Positions 26,208-34,177 of a stretch of 47,556 nt of DNA are shown here, in pieces; the first letter of the stretch is position 1, and every line of letters starts with the position of its first letter. The notes under the pieces are model-generated. The model made no database searches, was not told the origin of the DNA, and saw only the letters and a program-made list of their open reading frames with translations. The position numbers were made by a program, and so were the translations under genes. Source of the stretch: Paenibacillus hemerocallicola. GTDB taxonomy: Bacteria; Bacillota; Bacilli; Paenibacillales; NBRC-103111. The stretch is from the NCBI RefSeq assembly GCF_006265175.1, contig NZ_VDCQ01000074.1, positions 1 through 47,556 on the forward strand, written 5' to 3'.

Positions 26208-26966
26208 ATGCGAATCGTAGTTACTGGAGGAACAAGCGGAATCGGTTACGGGACGGCGCGCTTTGCCGCGGAACGCGGTTGGGAGGTAACGATCGTCGGT
26301 CGTAATCGAACCCAAGGCGAGAAGATTGCCGCCGAGCTGGGGGCGGACTACCTCAATGCAGATCTGTCCAAGATGTCGGATGTACGTCGATTAGCGGAAC
26401 AGCTAGAAGGACCGATTAATGCGTTGGCGCTGTGTGCGGGAGGAATATATACCGACAAAGAGGCACGGCTGACCAATGAAGGGTTGGAGACGACTTTCGC
26501 AACAAACTATTTGAGTAAATTCGCGTTATCGGAGATCCTTCTTCAGCAGAACAAGATCGTACCTGACGGATGCATCGTTATGGTAGGAGGTAATGGCGTC
26601 CACAAGAATGCTTCGACCTCTTGGGCTGAACCACAAGCCGGTCTATCATCCGCGATGAAGGCAGCGCTTGCGGTCGATCTCTATGCTTCCGAGCTCGCCA
26701 AGCGATATCCGCAGTTGCGCGTGCATACCTGCTATCCGGGAATCGTTCGAACGAATTTGTTCCAAGAGGCATCGTTGCTGTTCCGATTGTTGTCTCGAAT
26801 GTTCGGCCAGCCGTTAGCCAAAGGCAGCGCTTATCTGGGTCGGCTGATCTTGGAGAAGCATTCGGGGGTGCATTGGAAGCAGGATCGCCCAATGCGTTTC
26901 CGCGTTCCTTTGCCCGTAGGCCATGAAGCTGAGGCGCTATGGGCATATAGTCGACAATATATTTGA
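26208..26966 (+). CDS. SDR-superfamily protein lacking the usual catalytic Ser and Tyr
   Basis: A 252-residue Rossmann protein with a clear cofactor motif TGGTSGIG (residues 6-13) and the fold-stabilising LCAGG segment in place of NNAG. At the active site the family YxxxK reads SSAMK with Lys151 kept but Ser147 in place of Tyr, and the upstream catalytic Ser position reads Gly/Asn (IVMVGGNG). It may therefore be a non-classical reductase or a cofactor-sensing protein rather than an ordinary dehydrogenase. ATG with GGGAGG upstream. The next gene starts 24 bp later. Confidence 0.85.
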   Translation: MRIVVTGGTSGIGYGTARFAAERGWEVTIVGRNRTQGEKIAAELGADYLNADLSKMSDVRRLAEQLEGPINALALCAGGIYTDKEARLTNEGLETTFATNYLSKFALSEILLQQNKIVPDGCIVMVGGNGVHKNASTSWAEPQAGLSSAMKAALAVDLYASELAKRYPQLRVHTCYPGIVRTNLFQEASLLFRLLSRMFGQPLAKGSAYLGRLILEKHSGVHWKQDRPMRFRVPLPVGHEAEALWAYSRQYI

Positions 26967-26990
26967 CCACATAACAAAGGGGAGTTAAGC

Positions 26991-27458
26991 ATGCGTTATA
27001 AAGCAGGGTGGCTGGTGCAAAATCATATTTTGGCTTTGACGCATTTTGAACCGGTGGTAACGATGGAGGATTTCCGGGATATCGCTGCGGATGCGCACAT
27101 GGCTTTGCAAGAGGCGACGCAGCCCCTTCACCTTCTGATCGATAATCGGATTATCGCCGAAAGGACGGTCGCCACTCTGGACTCGATGTTGAACGCTCTG
27201 CCGATCCTCCAACATGCGCACCTGCGATGGATTGTTGTCGTGCTGCCCGAAGCCGTCAAAGAGACTGCAGCAGCTAGACAAGTCGAGCGGCATGGATCGA
27301 TTCAATTAAAATTTACGGACAGTCTGGCTTCCGCATTCCAGCATCTTGCCCGTGAGGATGACCGTATAGACGGGGCGGCCGGCATGGAATCTAGCTGGAG
27401 CGATTGGATTTCGTATGAGGGGAATCCGGTGGCGACGGGAGAAGAAGAGAAGGCGTAA
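26991..27458 (+). CDS. Hypothetical protein, possibly STAS/SpoIIAA-like
   Basis: A 155-residue soluble protein. The pattern (MRYKAGWLVQNHILAL, THFEPVVTMEDFRDI, HLLIDNRI) resembles SpoIIAA-like/STAS small proteins found in MarR- or SDR-linked operons, but I cannot name it with confidence. ATG with GGGGAG upstream. The last ~22 codons (SWSDWISYEGNPVATGEE) lie inside a repeat that recurs at 29214, where the same peptide is frameshifted, so the C-terminus may have been replaced or extended by a repeat insertion. Confidence 0.65.
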   Translation: MRYKAGWLVQNHILALTHFEPVVTMEDFRDIAADAHMALQEATQPLHLLIDNRIIAERTVATLDSMLNALPILQHAHLRWIVVVLPEAVKETAAARQVERHGSIQLKFTDSLASAFQHLAREDDRIDGAAGMESSWSDWISYEGNPVATGEEEKA

Positions 27459-27630
27459 GGCCGCGTCGGACGCGGGTTTGGGGGCTATGACAGGTTGCTG
27501 ATTGATGACCTGTTTCAGCCCTTTCTGGACTTCCCGTTCAACAGCTTGCAAACAAGAATCTGACGAAAGCAGTTGCAGGAACCCTGGAGCCAGCCACAGT
27601 CCGGCAGTTGGGGTAGGTTGTTGTTGAATG
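27393..27630. repeat. Imperfect repeat type 2, copy 1
   Basis: About 240 bp that match 29214-29454 at roughly 80 percent by eye, with no gaps across a stretch of about 170 bp. It starts in the 3' end of the small-protein gene and ends in GTTGTTGTTGAATG. Minus-strand frames are open in both copies, but the amino acid changes look as frequent as base changes, so coding is not indicated. Confidence 0.75.
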
Positions 27631-27925
27631 AGCGGAAAGATCAATGGCATTATTTATCCACAACCCCGCCACGAATTTTGGTGGTGAGCGGTTTATGGTG
27701 ACAGAGGTTTAGGGACGAACGTGTGCTGCTACTGCTTCCGCTGACGTGATAACCGGCAACACGACATCCTTGTCGTCTCTGACGTTCTTTTGCAGCCGTT
27801 CAGCGTATTCCAGTAATTTTCTTGGCATCCTGGCGTCTTGTTCAGCGCGGGGTTATTAGCCGATTTTCGCGATAAGGCGTTTTGTTCCTGCGTTAGTTGA
27901 GTTTTTCAAGCAGCAGCCATAGGCT
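27459..27925. other. Decayed intergenic stretch
   Basis: The first half is repeat type 2. The rest contains no recognised gene. A 39-codon minus-strand frame at 27709-27828 (beginning MPRKLLEYAERLQKNV) reads like real protein but has no ribosome binding site and no family I can name; it may be a gene scrap. A phrase near 27643 (CAATGGCATTATTTATCC) recurs in altered form near 28500. Confidence 0.4.
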
Positions 27926-28477
27926 ATGCGGGGAATGTGCCGTCTAGTTGAAAACTACGATATCGATAAAGGAATGGAATATATTAACTCTCATTTGGAT
28001 CATGCGGTTGCAATCAAAGAAAAATTAGTGCAGGCTTTCCCTGGGGCGTATGGGATGCATTTTTCTATGCATTTTGGTCCATTTTTAAAGGAAACGCTGG
28101 GTAGCGCCAAGAAACAAAAAGCTTACAACGAGATTGTCCATTTTCTCGATCATCTAACGATAACGAAGGAAATGGAAAACGATTTAGAACACATCATACC
28201 TTTGATGGAGGCTGAAGACGTCGAAAACATACACAGCACGATACAAGACGCAATCGACGATACCGATAAGTACATCATGAATCATCAAAAGGAATTGGAG
28301 GCGTATATGGTCTTCCGTACTTCGGAATCCTATCAATCAACACCAGCATACAAAATGCAGCAGTTGCTTATGGAATTCCAGCAAAACAGCGGATACTACG
28401 AAATTTTTATCGCAAATTTAAAGATCATAAGCCGGCGCTTATCGCGAGTATACAGAAAAACTCCACAAGGTAAATGA
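27926..28477 (+). pseudogene. Truncated MerR-family regulator (effector half only)
   Basis: The 183-codon frame reads like the C-terminal sensor half of a MerR regulator group: DKGMEYINSHLDHAVAIKEKL, FPGAYGMHFSMHFGPFL and a tail QQLLMEFQQNSGYYEIFIANLK. The ~70-residue DNA-binding MerR domain that should come first is missing; the upstream DNA has stops in this frame and no good ribosome binding site. AT-richer than most of the window. Probably a remnant, though a short effector protein cannot be excluded. Confidence 0.6.
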
Positions 28478-28618
28478 GTTATTTATGGAGAAGTACCCGC
28501 AAATGGCAAAATTTTATCCATAACCCCTCTGCAAACTCCAGCGCCTAACGGTTCGTCCACCGCGCCCCTTAGGAGGATGACTGGCAACGGGTATTTGGGA
28601 AACTTCCTCTATTCGTCG

Positions 28619-29011
28619 TATATAAGCGTATCGTCCTGACTGATAATTGTCCCGGTCTTCTTGCCCTCGCATACTTCTTTCATCGAAACCGGCCGGTCGA
28701 AATTGAATACATGAATCGGCAATCCGTACTCCCGCGCCAAAATAAAAGCGGACATGCCTACCACCTTCAAGTCCCGCTGAATGATGTCGTTAAAATGGAG
28801 CGCACTGTACTTGCTGGCGTGCTCATTGTGTTTCGGTCTGCCTCCAGTTCCCTATCGACGCCTTGCTTAGCAACCAACAATGCTTCGCAATTTACCTCGA
28901 TCGGACGGACAGGTAATCTGTCGTCACATAAGGTTGCCTGTTCCTTCCCGAGAAAATGATGATATACCCTTTCTCCAGATGATGAATCGCCCGCAGTCGA
29001 ATGTACGGATC
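28619..29011 (-). pseudogene. pyrH: Broken second UMP kinase gene fragment (PyrH-like)
   Basis: Read on the minus strand through three frames, this is the C-terminal ~60 percent of a UMP kinase: DPYIRLRAIHHLEKGYIII, QPYVTTDY, NCEALLVAKQGVD, then NEHASKYSALHFNDIIQRDL and GLPIHVFNFDRPVSMKEV ending in GTIISQDDTLIYDE. At least two frameshifts (near 28890 and 28830) and the loss of the N-terminal nucleotide-binding part make it non-functional. The fragment abuts repeat type 1 at about 29012. A normal pyrH is expected elsewhere in the genome. Confidence 0.8.
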
Positions 29012-29012
29012 C

Positions 29013-29222
29013 CGCCTTGGTTCAAACCATATGGTTTCGTCGGCCCCGTCCTCCACGGGCTTCTTGCTCCCTAAGTCCTCCCAAGCGTAGCCAAGGGAGG
29101 TCGTTGCACACGGGCGCTGGCTTATCCTCCGAGGCATTCCCGCCGCGCTGATCGGAACCCCTATTTTTCTGCGTTGGAACTATTCAAGCATGGAGGTTCA
29201 TGAGGGAGTAAGAAGCTGGAGC
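29013..29222. repeat. Imperfect repeat type 1, copy 1
   Basis: About 210 bp matching 30573-30779. Landmarks are CGCCTTGG, CTACGGGCTT or CCACGGGCTT, then a nearly identical 33-bp run around CTCCCTAAGTCCTCCCAAGC, the segment TATCCTCCGAG, and an ending GGGAGTAAGAAGCTGGA. Its left edge joins the UMP kinase remnant and its right edge runs directly into repeat type 2. Confidence 0.75.
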
Positions 29223-29454
29223 GACTGGATTTTTCCTACGCGGACAATCCGGTAGCGACGGGAGAAGAATGAGCGCCGAGAGGCCGCATCGGACGCGGGT
29301 TTGGGGGCTGTGACAGGCTGCTGGATGGCGACCTGTTGCAGCCCTCTTTGGACTTTTCGTTCAACAGCTTGCAAACAAAAACTCGCTGAAAGCAGTTGCA
29401 AGAATCCCGGAGCCAGCCACAGCCCGGCAGTCGGAACAGGTTGCTGTTGAATGG
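29214..29454. repeat. Imperfect repeat type 2, copy 2
   Basis: Second copy of the 240-bp repeat. Its first part encodes a frameshifted version of the C-terminus of the 26991 protein (YADNPVATGEE), which suggests it came from a duplicate of that locus. The rest is non-coding. Confidence 0.75.
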
Positions 29455-29640
29455 CATCATGCGCTTTGCTTCCGTCCATCCACTAACAGGCGCGGCGCAT
29501 CCTTTCGTGCGGAATGAGAGTCTGATCGCCTCTGGGAGCAATTCGCTTCGCTTTTCTTGGCGTTGCTGGTATCTCCCAGTCTGGTGGCATCGGCTGCGGG
29601 AGCCGTTTGGAGCGTCAAAGTTCAGGCCAGTCTACAGGTT

Positions 29641-29759
29641 GACCTGGTTGTCAGCACCAAAACAAGCATCAGTGTACGAACGCTCGAGCGCTGGCTCAGC
29701 AGTACCGCAAAGGCAAGTGGTGCGGCTTAAAGCCGCAGGGACGGACCAGCAAAATCTGA
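29641..29759 (+). mobile_element. Transposase helix-turn-helix remnant
   Basis: With one frameshift near 29697 this stretch reads STKTSISVRTLERWL and QYRKGKWCGLKPQGRTSKI, the hallmark N-terminal helix-turn-helix of Mu/IS481-like DDE transposases (RTLERWL...YRxG...GLKPxxR). A stop follows, and no DDE catalytic core is seen. No terminal inverted repeats were found. It marks a decayed insertion sequence in this repeat-rich stretch. Confidence 0.5.
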
Positions 29760-29907
29760 GTCGGCAACATTAGCAAACTATCGAAGTTATACGGGCAGGA
29801 TTGCTCAATGATCTCCCGAATACTTTAACGATTAATTACTGCGAAATTAGTAAGTAGGAATTACAGCAAGACCCTCGTCATGGAAAAAATACAGGAGGCT
29901 GTATGCC

Positions 29908-30378
29908 ATGTTGAAACTATTCGAATATAACTGGCAAGTGCGCAAAGATTGGTTTGACTGGTGCGACTCGGTGACCGAGAAAGAGTTGCTGAAAAAACGC
30001 AAAGGCGGCCCGGGCAGCATTCTCTATACGCTGTTTCACATTGTGGACGTCGAGTACAGCTGGATAAGCGGTTTGCAAGGAAATCAGCCTCAATTCGAGG
30101 ACTGTGCCGACGTGCAAAAGTTAAGAGATTTTTCAGCACGTTGCCATGCGGAGATCGCTCCATTCATCTACGATTGGAATAGCGGCATGGAAACTCGTAT
30201 TTTGTCCGACCAAAACGACGATACAGGCGAATGGGAGTACTTCAAATATGGGGAGATTATGCGACATGTTATCGCCCATGAGATCCACCACATCGGCCAA
30301 TTGTCTGTATGGTCGCGAGAAATTGGCAAACAGCCGATTACCGCAAACTTGATTCGCAGGGGATTGTTCGAGATTTAA
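29908..30378 (+). CDS. DinB-family protein (YuaE/YjoA-like)
   Basis: A 156-residue four-helix-bundle protein of the DinB/YfiT superfamily, probably a metal-dependent thiol transferase or a damage-related protein of unknown activity. The metal-binding histidines are visible in LYTLFHIVDVEYSW and in HVIAHEIHHIGQLSVW. Start ATG with AGGAGG upstream. It is intact and of normal length, although it sits between two stretches of decayed repeat DNA. Confidence 0.9.
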   Translation: MLKLFEYNWQVRKDWFDWCDSVTEKELLKKRKGGPGSILYTLFHIVDVEYSWISGLQGNQPQFEDCADVQKLRDFSARCHAEIAPFIYDWNSGMETRILSDQNDDTGEWEYFKYGEIMRHVIAHEIHHIGQLSVWSREIGKQPITANLIRRGLFEI

Positions 30379-30572
30379 CGGTGATCCACCTTTCGTTAAT
30401 GGGAAACGATAGTTCAACGGTGATCGATGGTTGCAAACAACACGCCAACAGGCTGCAAACCATAGAGTTGAAGCTTGTTCCTCGCACAGTCCGCCCTTTC
30501 GGGTGCTACCTTGCTTCACTTGGCATTTTGTTGGCGTTCCGTTCGGCTTGGCCCAGCCACAGGGGGATGACT
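30379..30572. other. Intergenic DNA after the DinB gene; nothing recognised
   Basis: I see no gene, terminator or named element here. The DNA leads directly into repeat type 1, copy 2, and may belong to the same decayed element. Confidence 0.4.
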
Positions 30573-30779
30573 CGCCTTGGCTCAAACTGCATTGTTTCAT
30601 CAGTCCCGTTGTCTACGGGCTTTCTTGCTCCCTAAGTCCTCCCAAGCGTAGCCAAGGAAGATCATTGCACATATGCGTTGCCGTATCCTCCGAGACATTC
30701 CGGCCGCGCTGCCCGAATCCTCATTTTGTTTGTTTCGGAACCCTCCGAACATAGGGGTTCGTGGGGAGTAAGAAGCTGG
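30573..30779. repeat. Imperfect repeat type 1, copy 2
   Basis: It matches 29013-29222 at roughly 70-75 percent by eye, with small gaps. It ends in GGGAGTAAGAAGCTGGA about 90 bp before the esterase start. Type 2 does not follow here, so the two repeat types can occur apart. Confidence 0.72.
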
Positions 30780-30801
30780 ACCGGACCGGACTCGTTCCGC
30801 A

Positions 30802-30830
30802 TTGCCCGTCTTGCCGTTACGTCGTATGAT
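30802..30830 (+). promoter_or_regulatory. Candidate promoter of the CE7 esterase gene
   Basis: TTGCCC (30802-30807), a 17-bp spacer and TATGAT (30825-30830), 43 bp before the esterase start. It lies just outside the repeat copy. Confidence 0.45.
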
Positions 30831-30872
30831 GGATGTTGGACTACATCGCTTGAAATGGAGAGGATCGAGATT

Positions 30873-31823
30873 ATGAATGCGATACAAAACAGGCTGGCCG
30901 TATTGGAAGCATACCGGCCCGACAGGCACGTTCCAGGGGATTTGGACTCGTTCTGGTCGGAGACGCTGGCGTTTTTTGCGGACAAGCCTTTGAACGATAC
31001 GAAAATAGGGATGGAGCCGCTGTTTCCATTGGCGGACGTATACGACGTGCGGTACGAGGGATTCGACGATACCCCGATTGCAGGCTGGTACATAGTCCCG
31101 CGCGCGGAGAGGGAAGGCAAGCTTCCTTGTGTCGTTACGTTTCATGGCTATACGGGCGGAAGAGGATACCCGGAACGGTATGCGCAATGGCTGATGCTCG
31201 GATATGCGGTATTCGCGGTGGACGTGCGCGGGCAAAAAGGCGACACGGGAAATCGTCTGGCGAGCGCCCACGGCATGACGAAAGGCTGGATCAGCCAGGG
31301 TATCATGGACAAATACAACTGCTATTACCGGGCCATCGCGATCGACAGCATCAAGGCGGTCGAATGGGCGAGCCGGCAAAGCGAGGTCGATCCGTCGCGG
31401 ATCGTCGTCGAAGGATCGAGCCAAGGGGGCGGTCTGGCGCTGCTGGCTGCCGCGTTAAGCGATACGCCCGCCATCGCGGTGGCTAACGTGCCGAATATGT
31501 GCCATATGGATTTCGGCATGCTGAACTCGACGGGCTCGCTCACCGAGCTGTCGGCGTTCGTCAATGAATTTCCCGACCGGCTGGATGCCGTGCTCGATAC
31601 GCTGAGTTATTTCGACATCATGAACTTGGCCGAGCGCATTCGCATTCCGGTTATCGTATCCGTCGGACTGAAGGATACGATCTGCATGCCGGAGACGGTA
31701 TATGCCGCATACAACCGGCTGACGTGCGAGAAGGAAATTCACCCTTACCCGTTCATGGGGCACGAGCACCTCGGCTACCATAACCGGAAGACGCTCGAGT
31801 TCGTCCGCCGGAAGCTCGGTTGA
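30873..31823 (+). CDS. CE7-family acetyl esterase (acetylxylan esterase/cephalosporin-C deacetylase type)
   Basis: A 316-residue cytosolic serine esterase that removes acetyl groups from small sugars such as xylo-oligosaccharides. All three CE7 hallmarks are present: RGQ at 119-121 (DVRGQKGD), the nucleophile Ser183 in GSSQGG, and His297-Glu298 in GHEHLG. The length matches the family. ATG at 30873 with GGAGAGGA upstream; the 65 codons upstream in frame run through repeat DNA and are not part of it. It stands alone, ending in a strong terminator, and faces an alpha/beta hydrolase on the other strand. Confidence 0.9.
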   Translation: MNAIQNRLAVLEAYRPDRHVPGDLDSFWSETLAFFADKPLNDTKIGMEPLFPLADVYDVRYEGFDDTPIAGWYIVPRAEREGKLPCVVTFHGYTGGRGYPERYAQWLMLGYAVFAVDVRGQKGDTGNRLASAHGMTKGWISQGIMDKYNCYYRAIAIDSIKAVEWASRQSEVDPSRIVVEGSSQGGGLALLAAALSDTPAIAVANVPNMCHMDFGMLNSTGSLTELSAFVNEFPDRLDAVLDTLSYFDIMNLAERIRIPVIVSVGLKDTICMPETVYAAYNRLTCEKEIHPYPFMGHEHLGYHNRKTLEFVRRKLG

Positions 31824-31835
31824 GCGAAATCGGAC

Positions 31836-31879
31836 AAAAAAGCCGTGTATCGACTGGCAAAGTCGATACACGGCTTTTT
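31836..31879. terminator. Bidirectional terminator between two hydrolase genes
   Basis: AGCCGTGTATCGACT and AGTCGATACACGGCT form a perfect 15-bp stem with a 5-base loop, flanked by A6 on the left and T4 on the right, so it can stop transcripts from both sides. A second perfect stem (CTTCGCT/AGCGAAG) lies at about 31900-31923. Confidence 0.92.
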
Positions 31880-31990
31880 GAACGTTATGGAAAGTTTAAC
31901 TTCGCTAAAGCGGTTAAGCGAAGTGCGACTTTCTGTACAGAATCAAGCAACCTTTAAGATCGGATGTACTTAAGACTACGATCAAGACTT

Positions 31991-32935
31991 TTACAGGACG
32001 CGGTCGAAGAAGGCAAGCACTTCCTCGCGCATTTCGGGCGTTTCCTGATGCGCCGCATCATAGCGGAGCAGCTTCCAGGCATCCGCCGCTCCGATGGAGC
32101 CATATACATTTTTGAGATCACGGTCAATCCGCTCGAGACCTTCAACCGGCGTAAGCGGGTCGGCATCGCCGGCTACGCTCAAATGATGCCTCGGCGCGAT
32201 CAGCGCGTTGATTTGCGAAGCCGTGAACTGGGTAAGCAGGTCGGGCACATAATAGTACAGGCCGTGACGGTCCAAGCCGCCGTCCTTCATCAGAGCTTGG
32301 AAGTCGGTCAGGCAGCAAATATCCGCGACCGCCTTGATCCGCGTATCGAGAGCGCCGAGCCACCAAGCCATCGTGCTGCCCATCGACATGCCGACCGTGC
32401 CGATTCGCCCCGCATCCACTTCGGGACGCGTAACGACATAGTCGACGGCGCGAATGGAATCGTACAGCATCATGCCCAGCATGGAGCGTCCGTGCCAAAG
32501 CATTTCCTTGAAGACGGACGATTCGCTCCGTCCGCTGCGTTCGCCGAACACCCAGCTGTCGATGGCGAGCACCGCATATCCCCGCTGCGTCAGCGCTTCC
32601 CCATAGCCGGGCTGCTGCAAGTAGGGAGCGGGATGAAGCAGCTCTTCCTTGCCTACGCCGTAGTAGCCGCCGTGCGAATGATGGTATACGATGACCGGCG
32701 GTTTCTGCCGGCCCGGCTTCGGCTGCTTCGGCAGCAGCAAATAGGCGGGCACCGGTTCGATTCCGTTCAAATCGAGCGACAGCTTCGTAAGCGTGTACGT
32801 TCCCCGGTCTTCGGTCATGACCGTTTCCGCCGAGATCGGCCGGTTGCGCGCAGGCAAACGGCCGAGCAGGGCGTAAAGCCGGTTGCGGTTTCCCCTCTGT
32901 TCCGCTAAAAATGGTTCCAGTGCATCAATTTCCAT
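31991..32935 (-). CDS. Alpha/beta hydrolase (dienelactone hydrolase/YtaP-like)
   Basis: A 314-residue serine hydrolase. The oxyanion-side segment is VIVYHHSHGGYYG, the nucleophile is Ser184 in GMSMGS, and the late acid and His are expected in the GDADP and AAHQETPE segments. No signal peptide, so it is cytosolic. ATG with GGAGGGG upstream. The substrate is unknown; relatives include acyl-sugar and xenobiotic esterases. It converges on the CE7 esterase, which may reflect related roles. Confidence 0.85.
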   Translation of the reverse strand: MEIDALEPFLAEQRGNRNRLYALLGRLPARNRPISAETVMTEDRGTYTLTKLSLDLNGIEPVPAYLLLPKQPKPGRQKPPVIVYHHSHGGYYGVGKEELLHPAPYLQQPGYGEALTQRGYAVLAIDSWVFGERSGRSESSVFKEMLWHGRSMLGMMLYDSIRAVDYVVTRPEVDAGRIGTVGMSMGSTMAWWLGALDTRIKAVADICCLTDFQALMKDGGLDRHGLYYYVPDLLTQFTASQINALIAPRHHLSVAGDADPLTPVEGLERIDRDLKNVYGSIGAADAWKLLRYDAAHQETPEMREEVLAFFDRVL

Positions 32936-33020
32936 CCTTCATTCCCCTCCATTTCCTATTGTAACGGATGTTGGCACGAAACGGAAAACCCGATTATGTC
33001 TTTTTATTAGAAAAAAAAGG

Positions 33021-33026
33021 TATAAT
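33021..33026 (+). promoter_or_regulatory. -10 element of the small acidic protein gene
   Basis: TATAAT lies 50 bp before the start, after a long A tract; the -35 is poor. The A tract may act as an upstream element. Confidence 0.4.
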
Positions 33027-33076
33027 AGCTTGATAGAGAGGCAAATAGCCGGTAATTGACGGCATTGGAGGATCAT

Positions 33077-33259
33077 ATGAAAATCATAATCAGTTTATCC
33101 GTGGGCGGCGAGCAAGTAAAGGAAGACGTCGTGGAGATCGAGGACGACAAGCTGGAGGAGCTGTCGGAGGAAGAGGTGGAGGCGGCGGCGGAGGCGGTCG
33201 TGCGCCAATGGGCGGACCGCAAGCTGAGTATCGCATGGGAGGTGGCCGAGCCGGAATGA
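33077..33259 (+). CDS. Small acidic conserved protein
   Basis: A 60-residue protein, MKIIISLSVGGEQ... with a strand-like start, an acidic middle (EIEDDKLEELSEEEVEAAAE) and an amphipathic end. I do not recognise it beyond its resemblance to small hypothetical proteins of Paenibacillaceae. ATG 33077 is chosen because GGAGG lies 5 bp upstream; an upstream start at 33056 lacks this. The stop codon lies in the loop of its own terminator. Confidence 0.75.
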   Translation: MKIIISLSVGGEQVKEDVVEIEDDKLEELSEEEVEAAAEAVVRQWADRKLSIAWEVAEPE

Positions 33260-33277
33260 TGACGGCTCGGTCTTTTC
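33246..33277 (+). terminator. Terminator overlapping the end of the small acidic gene
   Basis: CCGAGCCG and CGGCTCGG form an 8-bp GC-rich stem around the stop codon, followed by TCTTTTC. Confidence 0.8.
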
Positions 33278-33577
33278 TTCGTACGACGGCATAATTCGGC
33301 ATATAGAGTACATCTCGCATGATCGTGGGAGAGTTGACGCCTTCACCGGTGCTTGCGAGACCGCGAATCCAATAAATAGCGGAACTGACGTACGTTATTG
33401 CCCCGAAAGCAGGGCCGACGGCAAAATAACGGAAAAGCATTCCTCTAATATGCTATTCGCTGTCCATTTTCACCCCGAGAGATCAAAATAACGGAAGCCC
33501 TAGCCGTTATATTCAGGAGTTTCACGAGATTCGAGACCAGTACGGAATTCAGTACCGCTAGTACAGGCAATGTGTTG
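33276..33577. repeat. Interspersed hairpin-rich repeat, copy C
   Basis: It matches copy A from end to end, including the left part (CTTCG, GCATGATCG, ACCGGTGC, GCGAATCCA) and the core arms ATAGCGGAACTGACGTA, AAAATAACGGAA and the stem ATAACGG/CCGTTAT near 33485-33510. It ends around GGCAATGTGTTG. It lies between the small acidic gene and the DnaA-box region of sda. Confidence 0.8.
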
Positions 33578-33714
33578 TCGTGTAACGCCTGTCGATGACT
33601 GCAGGTTGTAGGCGGATTTGCTGCCGATCCGTTATCATTCATCGAATTCAACTCCTCGCATTATGGATGCGCCGTTGGCATACGGATGGTGCCGTCGCCC
33701 TTTTCCCTACTAAT

Positions 33715-33868
33715 CTATCAACAAAATCTACCAACCCAAAATTTCCTATAAAATGTTTTTATGGCACCATCGCCATTCGCGGCTGTTGATAACTTTATAC
33801 ACATTATTCGACCTGTTCCGCATACATATTTAGACAGTTATCAACATAGTGCCCACAAGATATCCACA
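33715..33868. promoter_or_regulatory. Cluster of DnaA boxes upstream of sda
   Basis: Five DnaA-box-like nonamers in 154 bp: CTATCAACA (33715-33723), TTATCAACA on the minus strand (33784-33792), TTATACACA (33795-33803, perfect TTATNCACA), TTATCAACA (33838-33846) and ATATCCACA (33860-33868). In B. subtilis, DnaA binding at sda ties the checkpoint to replication initiation (established), so these boxes explain themselves. A TTGTTC/TACCAT pair at 33892-33920 is a possible promoter. Confidence 0.8.
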
Positions 33869-33953
33869 CTTTCATGTGTACAACGGTGCGGTTGTTCCGC
33901 TTGTGGCGCCATGTTACCATATAGAAAAACAGGTAAGAAGTAAGGTGACGGAC

Positions 33954-34100
33954 ATGAAAACATTGAGCAACGAAGCATTGCTGGACTCCTACTACAAGGC
34001 GATCGACCTCAAGCTGGACCGGGAATTCGTAACATTGCTGCTGGCGGAAATCAAGAGACGGAAATTAAACATAAAGTATTTTGAAGCTCAGGCGAACTGA
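33954..34100 (+). CDS. sda: Sporulation checkpoint inhibitor Sda
   Basis: A 48-residue helical-hairpin protein, MKTLSNEALLDSYYKAIDLK followed by a second helix LDREFVTLLLAEIKRRKLN, closely matching B. subtilis Sda in length and pattern. Sda binds the histidine kinase KinA and blocks the start of sporulation when replication is perturbed or newly initiated (established). ATG 33954 with AAGGTGA upstream; the longer frame from GTG 33849 runs back through a DnaA box and is rejected. The upstream DnaA-box cluster supports the call. Confidence 0.92.
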   Translation: MKTLSNEALLDSYYKAIDLKLDREFVTLLLAEIKRRKLNIKYFEAQAN

Positions 34101-34108
34101 GCTTTTTT
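34085..34108 (+). terminator. Terminator of sda
   Basis: AGCTCAG, loop GCGAA, CTGAGCT, then six T. The stop codon lies inside the stem, giving a very compact gene. Confidence 0.92.
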
Positions 34109-34177
34109 GTTTTGTGCCCGCTTTTTGCATTGACGCTGCGGCAACGTTACAGGTAAAGGTTAAGGGAGCGGTTCGGG

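Noticed and set aside
27709-27828. 39-codon minus-strand frame (MPRKLLEYAERLQKNV...)
   Set aside because: It reads like protein, but there is no ribosome binding site, no family match and it lies in decayed DNA; kept only as a note.
33715-33868. DnaA-box cluster as the replication origin
   Set aside because: No dnaA, dnaN or unwinding element lies nearby, and the sda gene explains the boxes.
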